Source of the DNA: Ciona intestinalis
Taxonomy: Eukaryota; Chordata; Ascidiacea; Phlebobranchia; Cionidae
Direction: 5' to 3'
Length of the DNA: 64,000 nucleotides
Assembly: GCF_000224145.3 (NCBI RefSeq)
Contig: NC_020171.2
Span: 2,194,619 to 2,258,618 of the forward strand
In this document: positions 11,343-22,261 of the stretch, in pieces
How positions within the stretch are numbered: position 1 is the stretch's first letter
How the letters are laid out: the number at the start of each line of letters is the position of its first letter
Made by a program: the position numbers and the translations under genes
The notes under the pieces: model-generated
Seen by the model: only the letters and a program-made list of their open reading frames with translations
Databases searched by the model: none
What the model was told of the DNA's origin: nothing

Positions 11343-12815
11343 TATTTTGGCTTCAAATTTAAATTAGCACACATGTGTTATAGTTTTGCGACAGTGTATA
11401 TTTAAATATAAGTTGCGCAATTAATCGTTTGTTGTCGCCATTTTAGAGCAAAATTGGAGTGAAAAAAAAACTTATATGTGAATTTTTTGGTGACAAAATA
11501 TGAATGAATAAACATAACCTGGTTATCTTCGCATGACAGGGTAACCACAGTCGTTATAGCATGTTATGTTTCATACACCTCGTGACCGCTTACGAGTTAC
11601 CACGTATGTAACTTTGCGGGTGACTTTTCATTGAATAAATAAATTAACTATTTAAATTAATATAAGTTATTGGGGTTTTATATATGGAAGCTTTCTGCTA
11701 TTAAGCAGTATACATAAAAATCTCTTTCAGTTGTTTATTTAATAAGAAGCAAATGTACGAGAATTTAAAATATTTTGGCCACAGATCTGTAACCTAGCTC
11801 TTCATCTTGTCCTGTATATATTAGACTTAACTAAAATAGTAACATTCAAACCCCTTAAAAGGCCCTACAATCAAAATACTTTAGCAAAGTTAGCGCTTCT
11901 CCAAGAAAAACAATAGAGTTATGAATACTTTGGGGGATAGATAACTCGTTCAGATTGTCAAGGGTGCTTACAGTTACTCGTCAAAGGGCCAGAGAATTTT
12001 GGATTCACTTTCACTAAATGTAGCAGCCAAGGGAAGGGCATGTAGGTACGACGTAAAAATATAGTAGGGTGGGGGAAGATAGGACACCCTTTGTACATTA
12101 TATTCAAATATCTTGATCGTTTTTTTAAACGTTTAATAACGGTCTATGGGAGTCGTGAGGATACGATTTCATAATTCCTTGAATGTCCTCCGTTTACTAC
12201 CAAATTGGAAAATAAAAATAGAATAAAAAGGTGTCAAACTCCCCCCAGCCTACTACAACATAGTATAGCGCATAAAACCGGTTCCCATCTTGCCCCAGAC
12301 TCATGTAATATTTTCGAACAAATAGATTGCCTCGGGAATTGGTGCAAAAAGTTGTACAGGTCTTAAGGTTAATACGCCGGGGTATATACTAATGCATTAG
12401 CTAACAGCTGCTACAGTAATGGTTTAGTAAAGTTTATACATGGCGTAAAATACATTATAGAAATTAGATTAGATAGGAATGAAAATCGCAGGATGAAAAA
12501 TGGTGCAGTATGTTACGAATGGATTTTTTGCAACAAAAATATCAAATAAATGAAGAGAATCGTAGTATTTATGTTACAGGCTAAAACGAGATGTGCATAT
12601 ATAGTAAGAATATTTACAAAATTCTAAAACCGTATCCAAACGACTTTAAAAGAGTGCTGTTAATTGTTATATTTTATAAACTTTATAGATTCTTAAACGG
12701 AAAACATTTTAATTTATACAATTACCGTTGCAGCTTTTTTATATCTGCCGTTTTTATTAAATTTCCTTAAAATCGCCCCATTTTTACTTTTTAAAATGAA
12801 GTTATTACGAATAAA
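11343..12815. other. Divergent intergenic region between ZMPSTE24 and the Wnt gene
   Basis: ZMPSTE24 reads left and the Wnt gene reads right, so both promoters should lie here. I see no certain TATA box or other decisive element. A family A copy occupies about 11505-11625 and a family F MITE about 12062-12256. No convincing ORF was found. Confidence 0.6.
12062..12256. mobile_element. Family F MITE-like element
   Basis: Ends are inverted relative to one another: ATAGTAGGGTGGGGGAAGAT at the left and CCCCCCAGCCTACTAC at the right. The interior carries the family's diagnostic stretch GGGAGTCGTGAGGATACG. Similar copies lie at 14709-14905, 21696-21896, 34388-34590 and, in part, 40600-40770 and 56870-57075. 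Confidence 0.75.
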
Positions 12816-15800
12816 ATGAAGCTACAAACGCTTATACTTTACCTTGGAAACCCCGCATTACACAATGCATTGGGAAGACAAATCTCCTGCTTTCCACGCC
12901 AGTTATTACGATGGACGTTGTGTTTACATTTCGCAGTGATCGGTATTGCAGCAGGAATACAATGGTTGTAAGGGAACTAGTTTTTGTGTTTCATTTACTT
13001 TACATTTAGGCTAAATACGCGCTCTATGGTTGAATGAATGTAAATTATTTTATCGACGCGTGGCCGGGCAACAGCAGTCGTTATAACACGGGTGTTCTGT
13101 TTCATACACCTCGTGCCTGCTTAGAAGTTACCACATAATAATGTAACTTTTCGGAAGATTACTAATAGGATATATTGAAGTAAAAACACAACCAGTACCA
13201 ACTGAGGCCGCTCTTCTATGCAGCTCTTCGTTGGGAATTTTTATACAATCATTTTACATTTTACTCACAAAAAAAAACATCAATTCGTTTTTGGTGGTCT
13301 CGTCTTAAATTGATTGTTGCATTTTAAACTAAAGGTCAATTGGGAAGACGGCATCCATAAGCGCTAACCCATCTCTATCATTATACAACGGATGGTGTAC
13401 GGGACGGGCGTATCTAACTCCAAAGCAACGAAAGGTAAAGTTTACAATATCATTCTTATTTTGTATATTTATAGCCAATTTATTGTCGTCCACCTTTATG
13501 CTTTAATATGGCGAGACTCATGCGGTATACCACCCTGGGTGTTGGGGTAATTGGGCAACTCTGAACTAAATCCCAGTTCCCATGGCGTGCCTCACTGTAG
13601 TACCTCACCCATATAGAATACAATGTGCATACGCAATGTTGGGGTAATGAACAAACTCTGGCCTAAATCCCAGGCCCCATGGCATGCCTCGCTGAAGGAC
13701 CTCACCCATAGAATGTCGTGCTACATATGAGTAATGTGTTTACAAGGAGAAAGTATATGTAAGTACGTTACTCTGCACACTTACACCGATCATGTTAATA
13801 CTCAACATCTACTCAAAATATTCAACTCAACAGAATATGGGTTCCTGAGTGCTGTTATATCTTTCACACTCTAAACTGAGTTACAAAAATATCTTATGGT
13901 ACAGTATAGAGTTTGCCATTTCGGGCAGCGACCACGTTTCCCCTTTTTTTTGTCGAAACTCTAATCTTACACGATTTTACTAACGAAAGGCGATGTTAAC
14001 CATTGTTGAAAACTTTGTAATCAACAAACAGTAGACCGCAAAGTTTCACACGAGGTAAAAAGCAGACACGAGGTGTATGAAATAGAACACCTGTGTTATA
14101 ACGACTGTCGCTGCCTTGTCATGTGAGGATAAATAAGTTACATTCATTAATTTATAGCAAACCAAAACAAATGATTGACGTTTCAGATTTGCCGACATCA
14201 TTATTCAATGATGACGTCAGTTGCTGACGCAGCACAAATCGCGCTGGAGGAATGCCAGACGCAGTTCCAGTCAGAAAGATGGAATTGCTCAACGCCACCA
14301 CATCCAAGGCGGCAGAAACGCTCCGTTTTTGGACGAGAATTACTAACAGGGACACGGGAGTTGTCATTTGTGTATGCGCTAAGCTCAGCGGCGGTTGCAT
14401 ACGCTATAACAAGGGATTGTAGACTGGGTAAAATAGTGGGATGTGGGTGCGACCAGACTTGGGCTAGCAGGGCGCCATTGAACCATACCTTTGACTGGGG
14501 AGGCTGTTCTGATAATATAAGATGGGGAATCGAAATGAGCAAGCTCTTTGTGGACGCTCAGGAGTTTGAAAGAGAAAGAAGAAATAGAGTAAAGAGGAGG
14601 AGGAGGAAAAAACGAGAAATAAACGAGAGGACGGTGAACTTGAGCAACAATAAATTTGGGAGAGAGGTATTTATTTTATATATTAAGGCTATATAAGTTT
14701 CGTGTCATTAATATAGTACAGTGGAGGAAGATGGGACACCTTTTTATTCTATTTTCTCGTCTCATTTGGTAGTAAAAAAATATTCAATAAATTACAAAAT
14801 CGTATCCTCACGACTCCCATAGACTGTTAATTGTTTAAAACACCATCAGGATATTTGGATATTACGTGCTAAAGGTGTCCCATCTTCCCCCACCCTACTC
14901 TATAATTAAAACACATAATAATAATTACCCACAAAGTTACATATGTGGTAACTCGTAAGCGGGCACGAGGTGAATGAACAAATAAATGTAACTTATATAT
15001 ATCTTCGCGTGGAGGAACCACAACAGTGATTACACATTTTTTCACCTAAAAAAATCACAGAGTTGTGAAAAAAATGCGGTAAAACATGTTTGTAATGTAC
15101 AGTGTCGCCGTAAGACCTAAATTGTCAGTCATTTACTCCCCATTGTTTTCCGCAATTCTTTTCTCCTTTGTTTGGTATGCATGGTTGATTTTGGTCGCGT
15201 GTGTATTTGACTTTGTTCGTCCTCAGTTTTATTTAACGACGGCTGCACAGTGCACGTCTCCGGTCTACGTTTATGTTAATTCAAGTTAAACCTCTACGTT
15301 CATGCTGTTTTGAGATAAGTTCCCAGTTCAACCGTTCTGTATTCCCAGTTTGACCGTTCATTCGATTCTATTTGAATAAGGAACTTGATGACTTGAGGAA
15401 TATTAACTTAAAAATATCACAATTAGAAAACTATCTCCGTTATGTTAGTACGTCACGCTGCCGTAACGCCATTTTAAAATATCCCTTGTTTTCCTGTCCT
15501 ATATACTCGAATTTGTTTGTTGCTTTAGTTATCAGTCGCGTGCATTGTTCGTTGTTATTAATTTCATTAGTTGAGGATCAAAGTTGTTTCGATGGAAGCC
15601 TCTTGTTAATTTATTTTTTAGTTTCTTTTTCCGGTGTAGCTTGTCCGCTACAATGTTCATACTGGTTAGTGTTGAACCGGCTAAAGTTAACATGTTAAAA
15701 CGGGTTGGAACCGCCATAAACCGGCCCGATTTGGGAGAAGATTTGTCACATCCGACATTCGGGACTTACAAAAGTAATAAATGTTTCGAAATATTTTCTG

Positions 15801-17440
15801 TTAATTCCTGCTAAAAGATAGTAATAATAAAAAACTTAACGGTTAAAACCTCCTTAATCAGACAGAATTTAGAAGGTGATTTATCACATCCGTTGTAACT
15901 CGACAATCAGGACTTGAAAAAGTAATAAACGTTGCGAAACTGGCCGCAAATTGACACACAGTGGTAGTAGGGCACTTGCTTTTGTAATGACGAATCGAAA
16001 GCAAATCCGGCCAGCCAATATTACGAGCTCTTCAATGCGAACTACCGGGGTATAGCAGTACTTTTGGAGGCTTGTTAAGCCCTTAGGAATATCGATTTTA
16101 TCAGCGAAACAAAGTGATGAGTTGTGGGTTTCAGGCAAAAGAGAAATAGATTGCATTCCAGGGTTATGGCGGTAATGTATTTGGCTACTTACATGTACAG
16201 TCATGTTCCTGTGTTATATAGTAGAGTGGGGGAAGATGGGACATCATTTCATTCTATTCTAGGCGGGCACAAGATGTATAAAACAGAACAACCCGCGTTA
16301 AAACGACTGTGGTTGCCCCGCCACGCGAGATTAGATAAGTTACATTCATTCCTTAAAACCTATAACTTCAACTATAAACTCCACTTAATAAACAGGTAAT
16401 ATTGGCAAACATGGGGAAACGTTGCCGTTGCCATGGGATCTCCAATAGCTGTGAAGCGATGACGTGTTGGAGAACCTTACCAAGCTTTCGTAAAGTTGGG
16501 GAAATATTAAAACAGAGTTATGATAATGCCGTTCAGGTAGGTATGGGTTATTAAACTGGGAAATAACATTTTTTGTATAAAAGATCCGAGGCTTGCGCTT
16601 ACATTTTTATATTTTCTTGTGTGTTTTATAATTTATATTGAAATATTATAGAGAAAATAATATTTACATGTCATTCTAAGAACACAACCTCTGGAACTTT
16701 AGGTTGACCTTGGTTTAAAATAACTTGCAACTACCAGAATGTCATCTTTTTCGCAGCATCAAGCTTCAAACCTCTACCGTCTAGGACCTATACAGATGCC
16801 AGCGCTTTAACCCCTTTATGCCGATTTTTCACCTATAATATACAGAGGCCCAACCAATGCTTTGTTTAATCAACAATACATTTAAGGTTCATGTTGTAAA
16901 GAAATACGGTCGTTACATACTAAGACCACGTAACCGTGAAAGACATTCTGTTGGACATCGGTTCCTTTCCTTTCTTCGAATGTCCAGTGATTTCTGCGCT
17001 ACTACAGGTTTGTATTACCCCAAAATTAAATATGTTGCCATTGTGGGCGTATGTGTCCTTGGACAAGATACTTGACAGTAATTGCTCCAATACATAGTTG
17101 TCTAAATTGTCAGCCATATTAAAACAATCAATCAGTGACAAAGTTACATTCGTGGTAACTCGTAAGCGGGCAAGAGGTGTATGAAACAAAACACCCGGTT
17201 GTAACGACTGTCGTTGCCCCTCCATGCAGGAATAAAGCAAGTTACATTCATTTATTTGTAGGCCGTACATGTGAACCGGATGAAACCGGTCCAAACGGGT
17301 GTGACGAAATGTGCTGTGAGCGTGGCTACGTCATCAAAACACGCCACGTCACAACAAAATGTGGATGTACCTTTACCTGGTGTTGTAATGTCACTTGTCA
17401 TGCTTGCAACGAGACGCGTATCGAGCATGTGTGTTTGTGA
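12816..17440 (+). CDS. Wnt family secreted ligand (divergent, subfamily unassigned)
   Basis: Secreted, lipid-modified ligand for Frizzled receptors. Exons: 12816-12967, 13335-13434, 14187-14666, 16396-16536, 16848-17007, 17262-17440, giving 403 residues. Exon 1 encodes a hydrophobic signal segment (LLRWTLCLHFAVIGIAAGI). Family motifs: YLTPKQRKIC, EECQTQFQSERWNCST, GTRELSFVYALSSAAVAYAI, CGCD, FDWGGCSDNI, the lipidation loop CRCHGISNSC, CWRTLPSFRKVG, SSDFC, and the Cys-rich end CCERGY, CTFTWCCNVTC, HVCL. The acylated serine is Ser260. In that loop the usual glycine after it is Asn. A run of Arg/Lys (about residues 215-230) is inserted after FVDAQEF. The start of exon 16848 is the least certain; it was chosen because it alone keeps the frame from exon 4 into SSDFC. 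FVYALSSA and SKLFVDA recall Wnt8, but the C terminus does not. It may be one of the orphan ascidian Wnts. Confidence 0.9.
13525..13720 (-). repeat. Family B dimer in Wnt intron 2
   Basis: Two head-to-tail units of about 98 bp with CAATGTTGGGGTAATGA and GACCTCACCCATA-type motifs. Family A copies occur in Wnt introns 1 (about 13030-13150), 2 (about 14055-14145), 3 (about 14930-15010 and 16255-16350) and 5 (about 17135-17250). Confidence 0.75.
14709..14905. mobile_element. Family F MITE-like element in Wnt intron 3
   Basis: Left end TATAGTACAGTGGAGGAAG and right end CATCTTCCCCCACCCTACTC are inverted versions of each other. It starts about 45 bases after the end of Wnt exon 3. Confidence 0.75.
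15015..15960 (+). other. Unexplained intronic block in Wnt gene, possibly an old retroelement
   Basis: This stretch inside Wnt intron 3 differs in texture from the surrounding AT-rich DNA. It has several ORFs, the longest at 15372-15698, which begins with a heptad-like segment (ELDDLRNINLKISQLENYL). A pair of imperfect direct copies at about 15700-15790 and 15842-15930 share TTTATCACATCCG-like and AAAAGTAATAAA sequences. No recognisable reverse transcriptase or integrase motif is present, so the retroelement idea is only a guess. Confidence 0.3.
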
Positions 17441-18261
17441 CGTCATAATAATTCGAGGTCAAGAGACAAGGGTCCTCTGTGACGTCAAACTGTGACGTCG
17501 TCGAGTTTTTTAATGAAATGAACTTGGACTTTTGGAAAGCTTTTGAACTTCACATTTATTAGGTCACAGAAGACTAGTTTATTGAATATTTATACCATTT
17601 GTATCTTTTACCAAAGATATGTTGATACACAGTGTATTCAGAAAATACTAAACAAGTTTCGTATACTCTGGTATTATTACCGCTAAAGAAACAGAATGAA
17701 ATATAAAATCAGTGAGATCCTTCATTCGTTGAAAGTAATTTAATCGTATATTCTGTGCTTTTGTGAGAACTGGTGGCCAATGCCATAATTGTTGTTTATA
17801 GCAAACTAATCTAATGGAATAACTGAGCATATTTGTAATGCAGTTGTTTACGATCAATAAAAACAACAAATATAAATAATTTCAACTATAAACGGCAACC
17901 ATTTCTTTCGAGCGGGTACCGCATTTTGCCGAAGCGGGAAAAGCCATAAAGACCCGGAGTTTCGGGCTGGCCGATTACCCTAACACCCAGGGTGCTACCA
18001 TCCAGACCCCACCGAGGCAGTTTTTGGACACTCAATAATGGAAATTCTATTTATATAGGTCTCACAGTGAGGTAGGCCATTGGACCTATGGTTTAGGCCA
18101 GAGTTGGCTCATTACCCCAACAATGTATATGTGCATTCTATTCTATGTTTCTATATGGGTGGTCCTACAGTGAGGCAGGCCATCGGACCTGGGATTTACG
18201 CCAGAGGTACCCCATCACTCGGCATTGCCTATCTTACACAAATGGGTCGATTTTTTCTTCG
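17441..18261. other. Convergent intergenic region between Wnt and the TMEM272-like gene
   Basis: This holds the Wnt 3' untranslated region, with an AATAAA at 17856-17861 about 415 bases after the stop. Several TGACGTCA-type motifs lie just after the stop (17440-17500). A family B pair lies at about 18035-18240. No coding region is seen. Confidence 0.7.
17856..17861 (+). terminator. Poly(A) signal of the Wnt gene
   Basis: AATAAA in the context GATCAATAAAAACAAC, about 415 bases after the stop codon at 17438-17440. Confidence 0.55.
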
Positions 18262-21200
18262 TCAGTAAAAGAAATGATCCTTCTGATACCGCCATAAAAG
18301 CCATAGGCTTGAACAGCTTGAAATAATAACAAAAGGAAGTTCGAATATATAGAAAGATATATGCACCAAGTACATGACTTGGTAGGGCGATACACCGCAT
18401 GATTTCAGCAATACGGTGTCACTCATGTTGTAGGTTGGGTAGTGGGTAAAGAATACACCTGAAAAACAACATAATAAGAAAATTAATGGTCTGTATTTAG
18501 CAGGTAGCATCTAAGGCATATTAAAGACGGTAATGACTTTGTATTATTATATTATATTTTATCAGAATTTAGAAATATATGAACACGTAAGAGATATATG
18601 GCAATTTTAGGGTGTTTGGTAGGTTGGGGTAAGATGGTTCATGCTTCATTCTCCTTTATCGTCCCATTTGGTGGTAAACAAAAGTATTTACAGAATTATA
18701 TATCGTATTCTCACGACTTTAAAAGAGCGTTGTCAATTTTCCAAACACGATTAGAAAATATGGGATATCATGTGCTAACGGTATTCATTAATTCACAGTA
18801 ATATATTAGTAAAGGTGGCTGTACACAGTATCCGGCATGCGAATTCGCATGCGAAGTCGTATGCAAACCCATTACCGAGTTCCGCATGCGGCAGCGAAAT
18901 CCGGACAAAACGGACGAATTCCGGATACTGTGTACAGCCACCTTAATTTAGGTTACAAATGATTTGTAAACCTTACTATACATACTGCTTACCTGATGCG
19001 TAGAATTCAAACACGCACCATGGGATCATATACACCAGCATGACTGCGCCAGGGTATACAGCAGAAAACTCGTTCCGGAAATAATAAAGCATAAGAGCAA
19101 GCGATAGCATTGCTATACTGATAGCAGGGAAGATGGAAAAACTGTATAAACTCAAGGAAAGCGGTCCCAGTAAGTCTGGACAGCAGTCTTGTGATAAAAT
19201 GTAACCTGGAAATAAAATGACATTTTTTATAATGTAGTAGTAGTTAGTAGTAGTAGTACTTGGTGTATGCTGTTGTTTTACAATATGTGTGGTATATTGG
19301 GGTCAGATTGACGGAATCACATTCATTACAACAGCATGCTTGTTTTATCTTTAATTTTTTTCAATGAATGAATGTAACTTGTTTATCCCCGAATGACGGG
19401 GCAACTGCATTCGTTATAACACGGGTGTCCTGTTTCATACACCTCGTGCATGTTTAGGAGTTACCACGTCTGTAACCTTATATAACAGAAACGATGGGTT
19501 ATGGAGCGTAATATACAACGCAGGTAAAACATTAACGAGAAGTATTGCAACAAACGTGCAAGGTATTAAAGTTTACTTACTTGGAAAAATGCATTGCACA
19601 GCAAATACTGCGTTCAGTAGCAGCAAAAGTGCAGGTCCAAAACCTGAATGAGGTGTTTATGAATTTGTTTTAATATTCATGAGAAGGGGTCAATATAATG
19701 TTCAAGGGGCAGCGGTTGTTCTGTTTCATACACATTGCATTCGCTTACAAGGTACCACGTATGTAACTTTTTGGGTGATTTTTTAACAATTTATACAACT
19801 CATTAGTGACCACTGGGTTGGAGCAATTGCCGGTAAGTGTCTTGTTCGAAGACATAAATACGCCTACAACGGTAGCATAAGACTCGAAAGAGTCCTATAC
19901 ACATACAGTGAGGATTATAGTGACCACTGGGTTGAAGGAATTATTGTTAAGAACCATACGCCCACAGTAGTGGCAGCACTGAGACTCGAACCTGATATAT
20001 ACCTACTTTGTAATTTCTTGTTACTCGACCATTTGTTTCGTACAACCGATTGCGTCTTCAGTATTGCTTTATCTTTCCATTTATAAACACCAAGCGAAGC
20101 AATTGTGAGTATGTAGCATATATCCATGGTTAAAACAATGCCCATTATAAGACCATGTGTGGCTGGATCGCATGTTTTGTCCAATTTTGCTGGCTCCCCG
20201 ATTGTGGTAGCGTTTGAATCGTTGTGAGAACTAGTGTTGCTTGTTTGGTTTTGTAGACAAGAGAATTCGCTGGATTGGTTGTCACGTGATACTGATGACG
20301 TTATTCCGGAAAACACCAGCCACGTGCCAGCTGAAATAATATTTTAAGTTTTTGGTCAGTTTAATATAAATTATTTATCCTCGCATTGCGGGGAAACGAA
20401 AGTCGTTTATTACACTACGGGTGATCTGTTTCATACACCTTATGGCGTTTACGGGTTATCATACATGTAACTTATTTATCCTCGCATGGCGGGGTACTGA
20501 TAGTCGTCATACCACGGTTGTTCTATTTGCTATGTATGGCTCCGTGAGGTTAAAAGGTATGAGGAACCAATTAAGAAAACGGTATATAACTTCCTGACGT
20601 CGCTGCGTGAGTAATACGCCATAACCATACAGTGTAAGCGATCAATTGTAGCTATGAATGAATGTAACCTATTTATCCCCGCATGGCGGAGCACCGACAG
20701 TCGTTATAACACAGGTGTTCTGTTTTATACACTCTGTACCCGTTTACGAGTTACCGCCCCCACCCCGCTATATATATAACTATGTGAGTCATTGGGTTTT
20801 GGAATTGCTGTATTTTGATGTATACGGCCGCTATAGCTGTATAGTGTCTTGTGCACACTGCACTAAGCATACCAGCTATTTACTATATGTTTGTATACGT
20901 ACTGATATAGCGATGTCGAATTTTTTAATACGCAAACATTGCCAGCCATTCACAACTATTGAGTTATTTTACTATTTTATATACATAGCATTCTGTTTAC
21001 CTGCGCCAACCCATGTGAAGATAAGCAAGTACAACAAATATAGGAGAAGTATCTGCAGCCATTGTTTGGGTAAACACTCGAAGAATCCACCATATATTGA
21101 AGCCAGTATTCCCCAAACACCAAACACAACCAAACATATCGGCAGTCTTGGCTCCAATTGACAATTATCCAGGTTTAGTGAACCTAAATGTAAAGGTGAA

Positions 21201-22261
21201 TGAATGTGACCTATTTATCCTCGCGTGGTGGGGTTACCACAGTCGTTATAACACGGGTGTTCTGTTTCATACACCTCGTGCCAGCTTACGAGCACCTATG
21301 TAACTTATTTATCCTCGCATGGCGGGCAACGACAGTATAATGCGGGTGTTCTTTTTTATACACATGGTGCCCGCTTACGAGTTATACCACGTATGTAACA
21401 TAGTAGTAGCACATAAATTGTACTGTTAGGTATACGGCATGTATATCATGGGCCATTGCAATGATAAACATCTTGAAAATTGACGTGTTGCTTACCTATC
21501 ACTATGGTAGCGATCGAAAAAGCAACGAAAACTAAAACCACTGCAAAGCGGACGCCTGAAAAGTTAAACAAATGTTAATATAATAACTAAAATCTCTCAA
21601 AATATCGTAATAAAGGTCAAATTATTTAAAACAAAGAAGGGAATTAGTAACAAAACAACAGTTGGTAAAACAGCTATGGATAAAACCAGAGTCCGTATAT
21701 AGTAGGGTGGGGGAAGATGGGACATCTTTAGCACATAATATTAAAATATCCTGATCGCGTTTTAAACAATTAAGAAAGGTATATGGGAGTCGTGACCATA
21801 CGGTTTAATAATTCTTTAAATGTTTTTTATTTACTACCAAATGGGACGAGAAAATGGAATGAAAATGCGTCCCATCTTCCCCCAGCCCACTATATAAACA
21901 GAAAAAGGTCAAAAAAGCGTGACTACTAAACGCGACGTACAATACAATATACCCACAGTATGTTGTATAATATTTTATCCACAAAAATTATACCACACAT
22001 ATAAGAGTATTGCAAACTGTAGAATAGGAGTGTGACTGCTAAACCCGACATACAATGCAATATACACACAGTGAGTTTTATATGAGTATTGCAAACTGTT
22101 GAATAATTCAGATGCGGTTTACCTTTTACTTTTGGATTTTTTAGAAATTCAAGCTGTCCTTTAGTTTTTTCTAAATCCGGATTATCTGATCTGTTTTCAT
22201 CGTCTTGATTTTTACATGGCTTGTTGCCGTACACGAATATTTCGTCGTCCATAATAATCAT
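18262..22261 (-). CDS. Multipass membrane protein, duplicated TMEM272-like module
   Basis: Minus-strand exons in transcript order: 22261-22123, 21555-21496, 21183-21001, 20330-20007, 19643-19581, 19205-18993, 18458-18262; 392 residues. All six introns are phase 1. The N terminus is acidic and cytosolic-looking (to about residue 46). Half one has hydrophobic segments RFAVVLVFVAFSIATIVI, LPICLVVFGVWGILASIYGG, LQILLLYLLYLLIFTWVG and LIMGIVLTMDICYILTIASL, with a loop rich in N-glycosylation sites (NQT, NTS, NDS, NAT). Half two repeats the pattern: FGPALLLLLNAVFAV, LYSFSIFPAISIAMLSLAL, AVMLVYMIPWCVFEF and YQVMYLVHISFYIFELPFVI. The NC-x-x-EP-x-(I/L)PI motif after segment one, the W-x-G-(A)-x-x-W turn and the later Cys before the last segment match what I recall of TMEM272-type proteins. 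Function is unknown, and the family call rests on motif memory only. Confidence 0.75.
18812..18944. mobile_element. Palindromic MITE (short foldback element) in TMEM272-like intron
   Basis: Near-perfect terminal inverted repeats of about 25 bp: AAAGGTGGCTGTACACAGTA at the left and TACTGTGTACAGCCACCTT at the right, with a GC-richer middle (GCATGCGAATTCGCATGC). A diverged second copy lies at 59135-59267 in FEM1B, which supports mobility. Confidence 0.85.
19360..20000 (+). repeat. Family A and family D copies in TMEM272-like introns
   Basis: Family A lies at about 19365-19480 and 19700-19780. Two SINE-like family D fragments lie at about 19795-19890 and 19915-20000, each with GACCACTGGGTTG. They surround but do not interrupt the exons 19643-19581 and 20330-20007; the second fragment ends next to the donor of the latter exon. 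Confidence 0.65.
20370..21410 (+). repeat. Family A copies flanking exon 21183-21001
   Basis: Family A units are at about 20370-20510 (two, truncated), 20655-20765 and 21195-21405 (two in tandem). All share CGCATGGCGG, TCGTTATAACAC and TTACGAGTTACC-like motifs. Confidence 0.75.
21696..21896. mobile_element. Family F MITE-like element in TMEM272-like intron 1
   Basis: Complete copy with ends ATATAGTAGGGTGGGGGAAG and CATCTTCCCCCAGCCCACTA. It has the internal GTTTTAAACAATTAA and GGGAGTCGTGA stretch typical of the family. Confidence 0.85.

Noticed and set aside
14201..14542. Minus-strand ORF opposite Wnt exon 3
   Set aside because: Antisense shadow of a coding exon whose plus-strand frame has clear Wnt motifs.
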